A stretch of 64,000 bases of DNA, from positions 682,001-746,000 of the forward strand of contig NZ_JAJUXI010000003.1 of assembly GCF_021390515.1 (NCBI RefSeq), written 5' to 3'. A program made the translations under genes and the position numbers. This DNA comes from Dyadobacter sp. CY326. GTDB taxonomy: Bacteria; Bacteroidota; Bacteroidia; Cytophagales; Spirosomataceae. Positions 18,805 through 27,635 of the stretch are shown one piece after another. Under the pieces are notes generated by a model. The model ran no database searches and had not been told where the DNA came from. It was given only the letters and a program-made list of their open reading frames with translations. How positions within the stretch are numbered: the first letter of the stretch is position 1; each line of letters begins with the position of its first letter.

Positions 18805-20217
18805 ATGAAACTGAAATCTAGTCCCCTATATATCCTGCTGCTGACTGTTCTGATCGCTTCCTGCAAAGTGACCAAAGATTATCAGCGACCGGAACTTGCA
18901 TTGCCGACACAATATCGCAATGTAACTTTTGCAGACACTGCGACCATTGCCGACGTGGAATGGAGAAAATTCTTTCCGGACACGACGCTGCAAAGGCTGA
19001 TTGAACGCGGGTTATCCTATAATTATGATCTGCAACTGGCCCTAAAACGCATCGACATTGCGGATCAGCAGGTGAAACAGGCGAAGTTTTTACAAATTCC
19101 ATCATTGGATTTGCAGATTACCGGAACTTATAACCGGCCGTCGAGCAACAGTTTGAACGGAATCAGCGCAGCCAATTTTTTGAAATCAAAACACATTGAA
19201 AACTATCTCGGCGCGGTGAATCTGAGCTGGGAAGCAGACGTTTGGGGCAAGATCCGCAGGCAGCAACAAGCCACATTAGGGCAATATCTGCAAACGTATG
19301 AAGCAACAAAAGCGGTTCAAACCAAACTCGTTGCCGACATTGCCAAAGGCTTTTTCAATTTGTTAATGCTTGATAAACAGCTGCAAATCGCGAAAAGCAA
19401 CCTGGAATTGAGCGATAACACTTTGCGATTGACGCGCCTTTTGAAAGATGCGGGCGAAGTTACTTCACTCTCCATTCAACAGTCCGAAGCCCAGCGCGAA
19501 TCCATTGCGCTGCTTCTTCCCCAACTGGAACAGGACATTGCCATTCAGGAAAACGCATTGCAAATCCTGACCGGACAAATGCCCGACAGCATTGCGCGCA
19601 AAGTGCAGCTGAGCGACTTTAATGCAAATGACAGTTTGGCAACGGGCGTGCCAGCGGCAGTGCTCAGCCGACGTCCCGATGTGCGTGCAGCCGAAATGTC
19701 CGTCCTTGTCGCCAATGCACAACTGGGTGTTGCTCAGGCGAGTATGTATCCGTCGCTGATTATCACAGCGGGCGGCGGGATCGAATCGTTCAAGTCCAGC
19801 AACTGGTTCAACATTCCGGGCTCTTTGTTTGGGTTGGCGGCCGGAACCATAGCGCGTCCCATTATCGCCCGAAGGCAGTTGAAAACGAATCTGGAAGTTG
19901 CCAAAATCCAGCGTGAACAATCGGTGATTGAATTCCGGCAGTCGATTTTGAATGCGGTGGGAGAAGTTTCCAATTCGTTGGTTCAAACCCAGAAGCTGAG
20001 AGAGCAGGAGGTGATTGCCAACAACCAGGTGACTATTCTGCAATCGGCCATTACCAATGCGCAGCTGCTTTACAAAAGCGATATGGCCAACTATCTGGAA
20101 GTTATCACCGCCCAGGGCAATGCATTACAAGCCGAACTCAACCTCGCATTTATCCGCAGCCAGTCACTCATCGCCCGCGTGGATTTGTACAGAAGCCTTG
20201 GCGGAGGCTGGAAATAA
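18805..20217 (+). CDS. TolC/OprM-type outer membrane efflux lipoprotein
   Basis: 470 residues of the NodT/OprM family: a lipoprotein signal ending in LIASC (Cys20), then KVTKDYQRPELALP typical of OprM N-termini, and two outer-membrane-efflux repeats with long helices (NYDLQLALKRIDIADQQVKQAKF; NLSWEADVWGKIRRQQQA; PAAVLSRRPDVRAAEMSVLVANAQLGVAQA). It forms the exit duct through the outer membrane and completes the tripartite pump encoded by the two upstream genes. Confidence 0.96.
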   Translation: MKLKSSPLYILLLTVLIASCKVTKDYQRPELALPTQYRNVTFADTATIADVEWRKFFPDTTLQRLIERGLSYNYDLQLALKRIDIADQQVKQAKFLQIPSLDLQITGTYNRPSSNSLNGISAANFLKSKHIENYLGAVNLSWEADVWGKIRRQQQATLGQYLQTYEATKAVQTKLVADIAKGFFNLLMLDKQLQIAKSNLELSDNTLRLTRLLKDAGEVTSLSIQQSEAQRESIALLLPQLEQDIAIQENALQILTGQMPDSIARKVQLSDFNANDSLATGVPAAVLSRRPDVRAAEMSVLVANAQLGVAQASMYPSLIITAGGGIESFKSSNWFNIPGSLFGLAAGTIARPIIARRQLKTNLEVAKIQREQSVIEFRQSILNAVGEVSNSLVQTQKLREQEVIANNQVTILQSAITNAQLLYKSDMANYLEVITAQGNALQAELNLAFIRSQSLIARVDLYRSLGGGWK

Positions 20218-20329
20218 GGATTGGACTCGTCACTGAAAATGTATAGCATTAATTCAAGCTCCTGTACATTTTTGGTGAGTGTCCGGTCTTGTTTTTAAAG
20301 AGCTTGTTCCTTTTCTACCGCGTTCTTGC

Positions 20330-21079
20330 CTAGCGTTTTCCCGGAGCCACGTCTTTGTATGTGGCCTCGGATGATCCGATGCGGACTTCGTCGATGTTTA
20401 TCGTGCGCACTTTGGTTTTCATTTTGCTTGCGGGGAAATCCCACTTGTAGAGACCAATTTTGAAATATGGATTAAGCTTGTCATTGTAACAATTCGGCCC
20501 GGACTTACTGAAAACCAGCTTGTTATTTTTCCAAACCTCGATCAATCCGTCGTTTTTGTAAGACCATTTAGCGTGTACAACAAAGTCGATCCACTTGCTT
20601 TTTGTAACGGAGCCCAATGTTTTTCGCTTAAAAATTACAGTGTTTTCATTACTGATCTGAGTGCTGTCTGTGCGTTGATCCAGAATAAAATAGCCGTTCA
20701 TTACGCCTAAGAAAAGCGGTGCGCTGCGCCAATTTTCACCTGCATCGGGGCGCGATTGCCATTGCACAATCGATTCCGGAGTTGAATCATTTTCAAAAGA
20801 TGGAGGAAAAAAAAGTGAAAATCCGAACCAGCCTTCTTTGGGTGAATCGTTGGGCGAAGTCCCTAATTCTGTGCGATTATTTTTTCCTTTGTTCAATATG
20901 ACCTTCAATGACTTCCCTGACCTGGCTGTCACGTTCGACACCTTGACATCAGAAAGGGAATGCATGCTCATCTCGGACCATTTGCCGACATTTTTATCAA
21001 AGGAATATTCAGCAAGCAAATGTTTTCGCTGCGCTTGTGCGGCGAAGGAGATCAGAATAAAAAAGAAAATCTTCGGCAT
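20330..21079 (-). CDS. Secreted polysaccharide lyase-like protein (heparin lyase I superfamily)
   Basis: 249 residues with a signal peptide ending AAQAQ. The mature part is a beta-jelly roll resembling the Polysacc_lyase family (PF14099, PL13/PL20-type). Its NNRTE motif (Arg69, Glu71) lies in the usual place near the start of the fold, followed by GWFGFSLFFP, the SIVQWQSRPD and WIDFVVHAKWS strands, and GLIEVWKNN. Family members cleave uronic acid-containing glycans by beta-elimination. The substrate is not evident, and no transporter or other carbohydrate-active gene is adjacent. Function is assigned by pattern only. Confidence 0.78.
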   Translation of the reverse strand: MPKIFFFILISFAAQAQRKHLLAEYSFDKNVGKWSEMSMHSLSDVKVSNVTARSGKSLKVILNKGKNNRTELGTSPNDSPKEGWFGFSLFFPPSFENDSTPESIVQWQSRPDAGENWRSAPLFLGVMNGYFILDQRTDSTQISNENTVIFKRKTLGSVTKSKWIDFVVHAKWSYKNDGLIEVWKNNKLVFSKSGPNCYNDKLNPYFKIGLYKWDFPASKMKTKVRTINIDEVRIGSSEATYKDVAPGKR

Positions 21080-21139
21080 AGCGCGGATTTCAAAAGCATA
21101 ACATTGGAACCCTAAGTTGAAGGAATTACGCTGAAATGC

Positions 21140-21173
21140 AAACGCAAGCCCAACATTTGTGGGGCTTGCGTTT
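21140..21173 (-). terminator. Intrinsic terminator of the SDR gene
   Basis: AAACGCAAGCCC and its exact complement, separated by ten bases, form a 12-bp stem 25 bases past the stop of the minus-strand SDR. The U tract is short. Confidence 0.75.
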
Positions 21174-21197
21174 TAAAATTAGTTTAATCAATGATCA

Positions 21198-22097
21198 TTA
21201 TGGATGTCCGCTGCCGCCGGCTGATCCGTAGATCTGTCCGGTTGCGAAGCTGGCACCGTCATCGGCGAGCTGCACGTAAATGGAAGCCAGCTCAGCAGGT
21301 TGTCCGGGTCTTCCGAGGGGTGTGACTTGCCCAAATTCAACGATTTTCTCCTGCGACTGGCCGCCGCTCACCTGCAACGGAGTCCAGACCGGACCGGGCG
21401 CAACACCATTGACGCGGATGCCTTTTGGCCCCAATTGTTTAGCCAGCGATTTCACAAAAGCCACATTAGCAGCCTTGGTTTGGGAATAATCGAATAAATT
21501 TTCAGACGGGTCATACGCCTGAACAGATGAAGTGGCAATGATTACAGACCCAGGCTCCAAATGCGGCAATGCTGCTTTCGTGATCCAGAAGGGCGCGTAA
21601 ACATTGGTTTTAATGGTGGCATCAAATCCTTCCGAGGTCAGCTCGAGCAATGAATCCACGGCTTGCTGGTGCCCGGCATTGTTGACCAAAATATCAATTC
21701 CACCCAGTTGCTGCACCGCTTGCTCTATAAGCTCCTGGCAAAAAGCCTCCTGCGTAATGTCACCAGGAATTCCGAAGCCACGCCTTCCAGCTGCCTCTAT
21801 GAGTGCAATCACCTCATCCGCATCGGACTGTTCCTCAGGCAAATAATTGATTGCAACATCAGCGCCTTCGCGTGCATAAGCGATTGCAGCCGCACGCCCG
21901 ATTCCCGAATCGCCTCCCGTAATTAAGGCTTTTCTGCCTTCCAACCGGCCGGAGCCTTTGTATGAGTTTTCCCCGTGATCAGGTTGCGGGTCCATTTTTG
22001 ACGCCAGTCCCGGCACTTGCTGCGGCTGTTTGTTAAATGGCGGTTTGGGATATTTATCAACCGGATTTTGAAGCGTTGTTTTGAATGTTTCAGACAT
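21198..22097 (-). CDS. SDR family oxidoreductase of the YhdF/GSP39 stress type
   Basis: 299 residues from the ATG at 22097; a reading from 22151 adds 18 hydrophobic residues and is not favoured. It has the long N-terminal extension seen in general-stress SDRs (QNPVDKYPKPPF, then GLASKMDPQPDHGENSYKG and GRLEGRKALITGGDSGIGRA). The usual NNAGHQ, TSSVQAY and YSQTK (Tyr and Lys catalytic) follow, ending in YGSAGGSGHP. This subfamily is often induced by osmotic or oxidative stress. The substrate is unknown. It is monocistronic, with its own terminator. Confidence 0.93.
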   Translation of the reverse strand: MSETFKTTLQNPVDKYPKPPFNKQPQQVPGLASKMDPQPDHGENSYKGSGRLEGRKALITGGDSGIGRAAAIAYAREGADVAINYLPEEQSDADEVIALIEAAGRRGFGIPGDITQEAFCQELIEQAVQQLGGIDILVNNAGHQQAVDSLLELTSEGFDATIKTNVYAPFWITKAALPHLEPGSVIIATSSVQAYDPSENLFDYSQTKAANVAFVKSLAKQLGPKGIRVNGVAPGPVWTPLQVSGGQSQEKIVEFGQVTPLGRPGQPAELASIYVQLADDGASFATGQIYGSAGGSGHP

Positions 22098-22203
22098 GTT
22101 AATGAAGTTTAATAATGATATGGGATAGACAACATCTATGCGCCATAGCATATTAAAACTTTGCCAATCGTATAATCTGACGACTTTTTATCAGAAATTT
22201 CAC

Positions 22204-23712
22204 TCAGCGCCAGTAAGCAAGTTCGCCATCTTTAAGCAATTCGAAGCGATCCAGGCCGGAAGTGCTGTTGGTGTAAATATTCTTTGGAGAAAATCCGTCA
22301 TTGCTTGTATTGGTGAAAATAATTTTCGCGCCGTTGGGAGAAAATCGGGGATCCAGATCATTCGTGCCATCTGCTTTGCCCGTGGAAAGATCAGTGAGTT
22401 CGCCTGTCGCAATCTTGACAAGGAAAATGCGGGAATTCAGTTGACGGCCTTCATTGTTTTGAAAATTGCTGACGTCAATGGTGAATGCGGCATTTTTCCC
22501 GTCGACGGAAAAGCTGGGATTGCCGATTTTTCCAGGCTTATTGGTGATCAGCTCGCTCAATTCACCTGTTTCCGCTTTGATCAAATAAATAAAATTTTCA
22601 TAAACAGACCCGCCCGTAAGCCTGGCAATGATCAGGTTGCCCTGTGCCGTCCAGTCCACGCCCGCAAAGAAACGGCCGGCTGGCGCTTTCGCTATAATGC
22701 GCAGTCCGGTGCCATCCGGGTAAACCGCATAAAGCTTGTCGTAATTGGGATAAAGAATTTCCGTTCCGTCCGGTGACCAGCAGAATGAAAGTTCGGTTAA
22801 CGACACACCGCCGACGGGAACCACTGTTACGCGCTGCGGATTGTGCCCGATCAGGTCAGAAACATAGATGTGCGGATCAGAATTGCTGTTCGAGATAAAT
22901 GCCAGTCTTTTCCGGTTTGGGCTCACCATTGGCCGCCAGTTGGAGCTGGTGTGGGTAATTTGCAGCAATTCTTTCCCGTCCGTTGCAAATATTTGATACA
23001 ACTGGTTCACCTTGCGGGAGAAAACATAGGGCAGATCAGGAATTTTACGCGTCTGGAACGACCACACTTCACTATAAACAGGATCATTAATGCTGTCTGA
23101 GGCAATGACCTGCCAGTAATAAGTCGACTCATAATCCAGATTGGTGACAGCCAGCGTATCATATCGCAAGCCGGTCGCTATCGGAACCGAAGTATCCTGG
23201 CCTTCTTTGAAAAGGATGACACTATAAGATAAAGAGTCTTTTTCCGGATCGGAGGACTTCCAGGAAAGGGTTGTGGAATTCAAAATTCCCGTGCTTTTGT
23301 CCAGTGGTTTAACAAACGTCGGGATCAGCGGCGATTTGTTCTGATCTGTGTCCAAAGTCAGAAAAACAGCCATATTGGTGCTTTGGGCTTCGAGAACTTC
23401 CACGGAAGTGACATCGGTTTTGTAAAGATCGGCTGAAACCTGCACCGAATAGCTGCCCGTTGGCAACTGAGGCACTTCAAAGCTCCCTGAATCATCCGGC
23501 TGAACAGTTTTCCCAGAAGGGTTAATGCGGATCAGCACATTCTTTACAACACTTTTATCTTTAAGTGCCAAAACCCTTCCTTTTATAGTTCCATAGCGCG
23601 TCGGCTCAATAAAAGTTTCCTCCGTGCAAGCGACCATTAAAGTCAATAGAATAAACGAAATGCAAGTCTTTGAATGACTTAAAAAGTATGGGAAGAACGT
23701 CTTCGCAGCCAT
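22204..23712 (-). CDS. Beta-propeller lipoprotein at the end of the curli operon
   Basis: 502 residues. The lipoprotein signal ends LMVAC (Cys29). Next come a carboxypeptidase-regulatory-like domain (about 40-110, GTIKGRVLALKDKSVVKNVLIRI), a fibronectin type III-like domain (about 130-220, LSWKSSDPEKDSLSYSV and YYWQVIASDS), and a TolB/WD40-like (PD40) propeller to the C-terminus with repeated SPNRKRLAFIS, SPDGTEILYP and SPNGAKIIFTN blades. It lies only 38 bases downstream of csgG in the same direction, so cotranscription with the curli genes is likely. A role as a surface-exposed accessory of fibre assembly is an inference. The family itself gives no enzymatic activity. Confidence 0.82.
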   Translation of the reverse strand: MAAKTFFPYFLSHSKTCISFILLTLMVACTEETFIEPTRYGTIKGRVLALKDKSVVKNVLIRINPSGKTVQPDDSGSFEVPQLPTGSYSVQVSADLYKTDVTSVEVLEAQSTNMAVFLTLDTDQNKSPLIPTFVKPLDKSTGILNSTTLSWKSSDPEKDSLSYSVILFKEGQDTSVPIATGLRYDTLAVTNLDYESTYYWQVIASDSINDPVYSEVWSFQTRKIPDLPYVFSRKVNQLYQIFATDGKELLQITHTSSNWRPMVSPNRKRLAFISNSNSDPHIYVSDLIGHNPQRVTVVPVGGVSLTELSFCWSPDGTEILYPNYDKLYAVYPDGTGLRIIAKAPAGRFFAGVDWTAQGNLIIARLTGGSVYENFIYLIKAETGELSELITNKPGKIGNPSFSVDGKNAAFTIDVSNFQNNEGRQLNSRIFLVKIATGELTDLSTGKADGTNDLDPRFSPNGAKIIFTNTSNDGFSPKNIYTNSTSGLDRFELLKDGELAYWR

Positions 23713-23750
23713 ATCAATCGTGATTAGAGAATAGATTTATCGAAATCGAG

Positions 23751-25142
23751 TTATCTTTTGTAACGCCCGCCGAGGTAAATCGAAAGTCCGGCCGAAGCTT
23801 TCCAGAACGCGTCATTATGACTGCCTCTTGATGCCAGATCAAAACTATCCTCGAAAAAGTAATTGTACTGGCAGGATATGTGAATGCCAACCGTTCGGGA
23901 AACCATATATTCGAGCCCCAGGCCCGCATTGATCGTTTCTTCAACTTTGCTTTTTGAGTCAAAATAGGACTTGTCGCTGGCTGATACGATGCCCGTGCCC
24001 AGCTGCACAAACGGGTTTATTTTTTGGTAAGGCAAGAAGCGATATTGCAGATTAAGCTCTCCGACGATCACTTTCCGCTTAAAATATTCCTGAGCAGCAA
24101 AATTGCCGATTACGCCCGCTGTTTGAACATTCCAATGCGGCGTTAAGCCGAAATTTAACGCGACGCCCACGCCAGCCCGGCTGCTCGAAGGCCCATAATC
24201 ACCCGAATAACGCAGCATGGAAGTGGTAGGCATAAGCGAAAAGCGGAGCCGTTGGGCGTCGTTGCGCGCGCCGTAAATATTCGTTTCGCGCGATTCTATC
24301 TCTTCTCTGTTGTAATCGGCAAGTAAGTTGGCGACGCGCGTCTTTTGGTTTGCTTCTGCTGTCCACAGGCCATCCCGGATTCCTTCAATGATCAACGATT
24401 GAACCGATTTTTCAATGGCTTCCGTAACGGCCATTTGCGAAGGCTCATTAATGGTAAATCCGGTTTCCGCTTCCAGCAACCGTTTGAACCTCACAAAACG
24501 GAACATGCCAGCCTGGAAAGATTGGGACAGGATGGTCTTTGATGTGTAAATTGTTTTTAAGATTTTGCCTGTTTTCGTTGCTACCGCACGTAAATATACG
24601 GTCACGCGATCCTGCCGATATTGGGTTGAGCCGCCCGCTCCAAAATATTTCAATCCGGCGCCACCTGTGATGATATTGGCATCATAAGAAATAATACCAC
24701 CTTCGAGTATGATGCCGGCAAAAAGTAATGGTGGCAAATTTTCATTTTCCGGTTTATACTGCGCAACGCTCGAACGTATTATTTTTCGTTCGTTCAAAAG
24801 ATTGCTGACATTTTCACGCTCTATTGTCGTAAACCATCCGCTTTCTTCCAATGCTTTAAGCAGAATGTTGGTGCCGCCCTGCGTCACAGCGGTTGAATAA
24901 TTAATTCCATTCTCGGATGGTTTGTATTGTCCCGTCTGGTCACGGAATTTGTAAACAGCCACAGCAAGTTTATCTGACGGCGGAGGCAATGTTCTGAGTC
25001 CCTGCGTTACCCCCGTCTCCTCCCCTAGTCGCGCATTGCGGTTGCTCGTTGGCTGATGGAAATAAGAGCTGCAACCTTGTAAAGCGAAAGAAAGAATAGC
25101 AATTGTGAGAAGCAGTTTTGTGCGTTGGAATATCCTTTTCAT
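23751..25142 (-). CDS. csgG: CsgG-type curli secretion channel with extra C-terminal beta-barrel domain
   Basis: 463-residue lipoprotein (signal ends LQGC, Cys24). Residues up to about 285 match CsgG, the outer membrane lipoprotein whose nonameric channel exports curli subunits: LAVAVYKFRDQTGQYKP, ALEESGWFTTIERENVSNLLNERKI, AGIILEGGIISYDANIITGG, DRVTVYLRAVATKTGKIL. E. coli CsgG is 277 residues; here about 180 more follow, made of alternating strands ending in aromatic or aliphatic residues (GELNLQYRFLPY, NPFVQLGTGIV, INAGLGLEYMVS, SAGLSIYLGG), which look like a small outer membrane barrel. Operon position: after csgE and csgF, before the propeller lipoprotein. Confidence 0.93.
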   Translation of the reverse strand: MKRIFQRTKLLLTIAILSFALQGCSSYFHQPTSNRNARLGEETGVTQGLRTLPPPSDKLAVAVYKFRDQTGQYKPSENGINYSTAVTQGGTNILLKALEESGWFTTIERENVSNLLNERKIIRSSVAQYKPENENLPPLLFAGIILEGGIISYDANIITGGAGLKYFGAGGSTQYRQDRVTVYLRAVATKTGKILKTIYTSKTILSQSFQAGMFRFVRFKRLLEAETGFTINEPSQMAVTEAIEKSVQSLIIEGIRDGLWTAEANQKTRVANLLADYNREEIESRETNIYGARNDAQRLRFSLMPTTSMLRYSGDYGPSSSRAGVGVALNFGLTPHWNVQTAGVIGNFAAQEYFKRKVIVGELNLQYRFLPYQKINPFVQLGTGIVSASDKSYFDSKSKVEETINAGLGLEYMVSRTVGIHISCQYNYFFEDSFDLASRGSHNDAFWKASAGLSIYLGGRYKR

Positions 25143-25208
25143 TGGACTGACGGATTAATTCAGAGGGAGTTTTTAACCTGTTGCGTGTAATTCAAAAATG
25201 AAAAACAA

Positions 25209-25622
25209 TTAATAATAGGGAACAGTGATAGAGGTTTCACCGCCTTTCCCATCCGTTATTCTGACAATGAGACCGGCAGCGCCAGGGCTTACATCTACTA
25301 AAAAACTACCAAATTGATAAGTGCCTTCCTTAATCCCTTCCTCACCAAACTGATCCTTGATAAGGCGCTGGGAAATTGAATTCAAAATCTGGCGATTTAA
25401 TGTATTGGAAAATTCAGCCAGCGGGTCCTGTGTTGTGGCTGCGGATGAAAGCTTGGCATCGGGATCTTTTAATTTATCTTGTGCCTGAGCTGAGTTCATT
25501 AACCAACTATAATTGAATGAATCCCCGCCGAATGATGGATTTACAGGCCGATAAACAAGGGACTGTGCCAGGCCAATTTGAGATGCAATAATGAGCAAAA
25601 TGAGCAGTAAATAATGTTTCAT
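25209..25622 (-). CDS. csgF: Curli assembly protein CsgF
   Basis: 137 residues, matching the usual 138 of CsgF. A signal peptide ends GLAQ. Diagnostic features are the mature N-terminus SLVYRPVNPSFGGDSFNYSW, which in the family inserts into the CsgG pore, then SSAATTQDPLAEFSNTLNRQ and GTYQFGSFLVDV. It caps the CsgG channel at the surface and helps anchor the nucleator. Located between csgE (27 bases upstream) and csgG (66 bases downstream) on the same strand. Confidence 0.95.
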   Translation of the reverse strand: MKHYLLLILLIIASQIGLAQSLVYRPVNPSFGGDSFNYSWLMNSAQAQDKLKDPDAKLSSAATTQDPLAEFSNTLNRQILNSISQRLIKDQFGEEGIKEGTYQFGSFLVDVSPGAAGLIVRITDGKGGETSITVPYY

Positions 25623-25649
25623 AAGTTGCGATGAAATATGTGTTAATGA

Positions 25650-26150
25650 TCAGTAAATGCCCGACCCTGACTGATCCTGCGATCCAAGCTGATTCTGGAC
25701 ATCTTGAAAACTGATATAATATTGAATAACCTGCTTCACCGCCTCGGCAGCCTGAAAAGCAAGCGCATCAATTCGGGCTTGCACAAATTCCTGCCACACG
25801 GTTACTCCATCCACTTTTACCGTCATTACATTATTTAATCCAGGTGACGGAATTTCTTCTATTTCAATAACCAGCTCCGGATTAGCCTCCATACTTAACT
25901 TCAATTGTCTTTTAGAAACTGAATCTAATTGTGCGCTGCTTAATTCATGATAAAAGATCTCATAAAGATCCCGACCTATTTTTGTTTTGGTGTTATCAAA
26001 AATAAATGTTGAAGCTAATTCATCATCAAATGTTGCTTCATTCAGTATTTCATTAAAACTATCAGCGCCTGTTTCCAGAACATCTTTTTCCAACTGTGCA
26101 AATGTCAGGAATGGAGTAAAAAAATATAAAAGAGTAAGTAATGTTTTCAA
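25650..26150 (-). CDS. csgE: Curli secretion chaperone CsgE, probable TTG start
   Basis: CsgE family protein: DELASTFIFDNTKTKIGRDL, YEIFYHELSS, NPELVIEIEEIPSPG and VWQEFVQARIDALAFQAAEAV with IQYYI are the usual blocks. It is the periplasmic plug and specificity factor of the CsgG channel. There is no ATG before the signal peptide. A TTG at 26150 gives a clean leader (MKTLLTLLYFFTPFLTFAQ) and 166 residues, and begins 16 bases after the upstream stop. The alternative TTG at 26195 would overlap the upstream curlin gene by 29 bases and put 15 charged or polar residues before the leader. I therefore choose 26150. Confidence 0.9.
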   Translation of the reverse strand: MKTLLTLLYFFTPFLTFAQLEKDVLETGADSFNEILNEATFDDELASTFIFDNTKTKIGRDLYEIFYHELSSAQLDSVSKRQLKLSMEANPELVIEIEEIPSPGLNNVMTVKVDGVTVWQEFVQARIDALAFQAAEAVKQVIQYYISFQDVQNQLGSQDQSGSGIY

Positions 26151-26166
26151 GGCACAAATCGAATAT

Positions 26167-26673
26167 TTATTTGAACGGAATAATATTAGATTCAATTTGA
26201 ATTTTCATGCCGCCGCTTTGTTCGATTTTCAAGGATGACATTTGATTGTTGCCAGCACCATCCAATAGCAGGCTGTTATTATTTTCATATTGGGTAACCT
26301 GAAAGTTCACGCCATTTCCCTCCACATTGGTCAGACTCATTATATTATTATCACCTTGCTGTTCAAGCCAATATTGACTGTTTGCGGATCTTGCATCCAG
26401 AATTATCTTATTCTCGTTTCCACTTTGACCGCCAAGCACTGTGTTACCAAGGCCTTGCAATGTCACATTCAAATCATTTTGATTGCCTTTTTGCAGAAAT
26501 AAAACATCCTTGCCTTTTGCGTTTCCCTGCTCAAATTCACCAATTTGCTTTACAATGGCTTCATCGATCGCTTTATTATCCTCTCCAAACAAGACCGGGT
26601 CCTTGCCTTGCTGTGCAAAAACACCCATTGGAAAAAGCATCACTATTGCTATGTAAAATTGAATGCGCTTCAT
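26167..26673 (-). CDS. Curlin-repeat protein, CsgB/CsgA-like subunit
   Basis: 168 residues from the ATG at 26673, giving a signal peptide ending VFAQ. The mature protein has a non-repetitive N-terminal stretch (DPVLFGEDNKAIDEAIVKQIGEF), and then degenerate curlin-type repeats with glutamine and asparagine at fixed spacing: LQKGNQNDLNVTLQGLGN, GGQSGNENKIIL, LEQQGDNNIMSL, VTQYENNNSLLL, IEQSGG. Such repeats stack into the cross-beta amyloid of curli. The less regular repeats and basic C-terminus (IQIESNIIPFK) suggest a minor or nucleator subunit like CsgB. It stands directly before csgE. Confidence 0.86.
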   Translation of the reverse strand: MKRIQFYIAIVMLFPMGVFAQQGKDPVLFGEDNKAIDEAIVKQIGEFEQGNAKGKDVLFLQKGNQNDLNVTLQGLGNTVLGGQSGNENKIILDARSANSQYWLEQQGDNNIMSLTNVEGNGVNFQVTQYENNNSLLLDGAGNNQMSSLKIEQSGGMKIQIESNIIPFK

Positions 26674-26698
26674 CTTGAAATAGTTTGTTGTCAATTTC

Positions 26699-27046
26699 CT
26701 AGTCGTCCCTTTTGGTCGCTTGTTGCGAAACAGAAATGCTATTTCCATGTCCGTTTTGAATTACTTCAATGCTATTTCCCGAGCTCGTTTGGTGGACTGA
26801 AACAATATTTCTTCTTGTCAATGTATCACCACTTAATGTCGTCGTTATTAAAATCCTATTGCCATTTTCATCTGTAATTCGAATGTGCTTTCGCCCAGCT
26901 TTATCCATTGTTATTACAGTATCAATTTTTACTGATTTAACCTCTTTTTGTGAATCCCGCGTCAGTGTCTGGGCATACAATTTCCCAGTAAATATTAAAA
27001 TGGCTAATATTATTTTGACCATGATTTTCATAGCATATGCCTTCAT
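26699..27046 (-). CDS. Small secreted protein with C-terminal curlin-like repeats
   Basis: 115 residues from the ATG at 27046 (27031 is also possible; the codon at 27052 is TTG). After a signal peptide ending KLYAQ comes a charged non-repetitive region (VKIDTVITMDKAGRKHIRI), and then two curlin-like units, VHQTSSGNSIEVIQNGHGNS and ISVSQQATKRDD. It lies between the major subunit gene and the CsgB-like gene, 25 bases from the latter. I infer a third, minor fibre component or a cap, because only the last ~35 residues can join a curlin stack. No recognised family beyond the repeat was identified. Confidence 0.78.
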   Translation of the reverse strand: MKAYAMKIMVKIILAILIFTGKLYAQTLTRDSQKEVKSVKIDTVITMDKAGRKHIRITDENGNRILITTTLSGDTLTRRNIVSVHQTSSGNSIEVIQNGHGNSISVSQQATKRDD

Positions 27047-27161
27047 TTTCAATACTTTATTAATGAGTTTCTAAACAGGCGTTCGGAAAGCTTGCGCTGC
27101 GAACGCCTGTTTGGTTTCTTACCCATTCCAGTGAATAATAAAATGTAATGTGGCAGTCGCC

Positions 27162-27635
27162 CTAGTGAGATGCTTGCCGTACCACGGCACCATTCCGGGT
27201 TCCGTCTTGATAGATGACAGAATTTTGGCTCCAATATCCGGATTGATAAACTTCAACCCAGTTGTCATAACCAACCTGAGAAATATAGCTGTACAGATAG
27301 TCTCCATCTTGCGAAACTTTCGCGCGATTTTCATCTCCGTCCTGATAACCCCCAGAATAATTATAGTTTCCCGTTTGATTAACTTCAAATTTATTTCCTT
27401 CTCCCCATTGCTCCACATTAGAGGCATTCAATACGCCGTTTTGTTTTACATAAACCTCATTGCGAGGCTCCGACCAATAATATCCTTCCTGATAAATACT
27501 AGAGAAGTTACCATGTCCAGTCTGGTTCACATCGGCGTGGCTATTGTCGTTCACCTGGGTAATATATGAATTGTTTTGAGCGAAAACATACGTGCCGGCT
27601 AGTAGAGCGACAAACGTAAAAATAAGTCGTTTCAT
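27162..27635 (-). CDS. csgA: Major curlin subunit, CsgA-like
   Basis: 157 residues: signal peptide ending VFAQ, then about five to six curlin repeats of roughly 22 residues covering the whole mature chain (NSYITQVNDNSHADVNQTG; NVEQWGEGNKFEVNQTGN; NYSGGYQDGDENRAKVSQDG; SYISQVGYDNWVEVYQSG; NSVIYQDGTRNGAVVRQ). The internal Gln/Asn ladder of the curlin motif is clear, and the repeats are rich in tyrosine, tryptophan and aspartate. It would polymerise outside the cell into amyloid fibres used in biofilm and adhesion. It is first of the operon; no TAnnTTTG box is visible in about 100 bases upstream, which fits use of an alternative sigma factor. Confidence 0.88.
   Translation of the reverse strand: MKRLIFTFVALLAGTYVFAQNNSYITQVNDNSHADVNQTGHGNFSSIYQEGYYWSEPRNEVYVKQNGVLNASNVEQWGEGNKFEVNQTGNYNYSGGYQDGDENRAKVSQDGDYLYSYISQVGYDNWVEVYQSGYWSQNSVIYQDGTRNGAVVRQASH

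Noticed and set aside
20235..20277. Weak inverted repeat AAAATGTA...TACATTTT after the outer membrane efflux gene
   Set aside because: Only 8 A+T-rich pairs with a 21-base loop; cannot be called a terminator with confidence.
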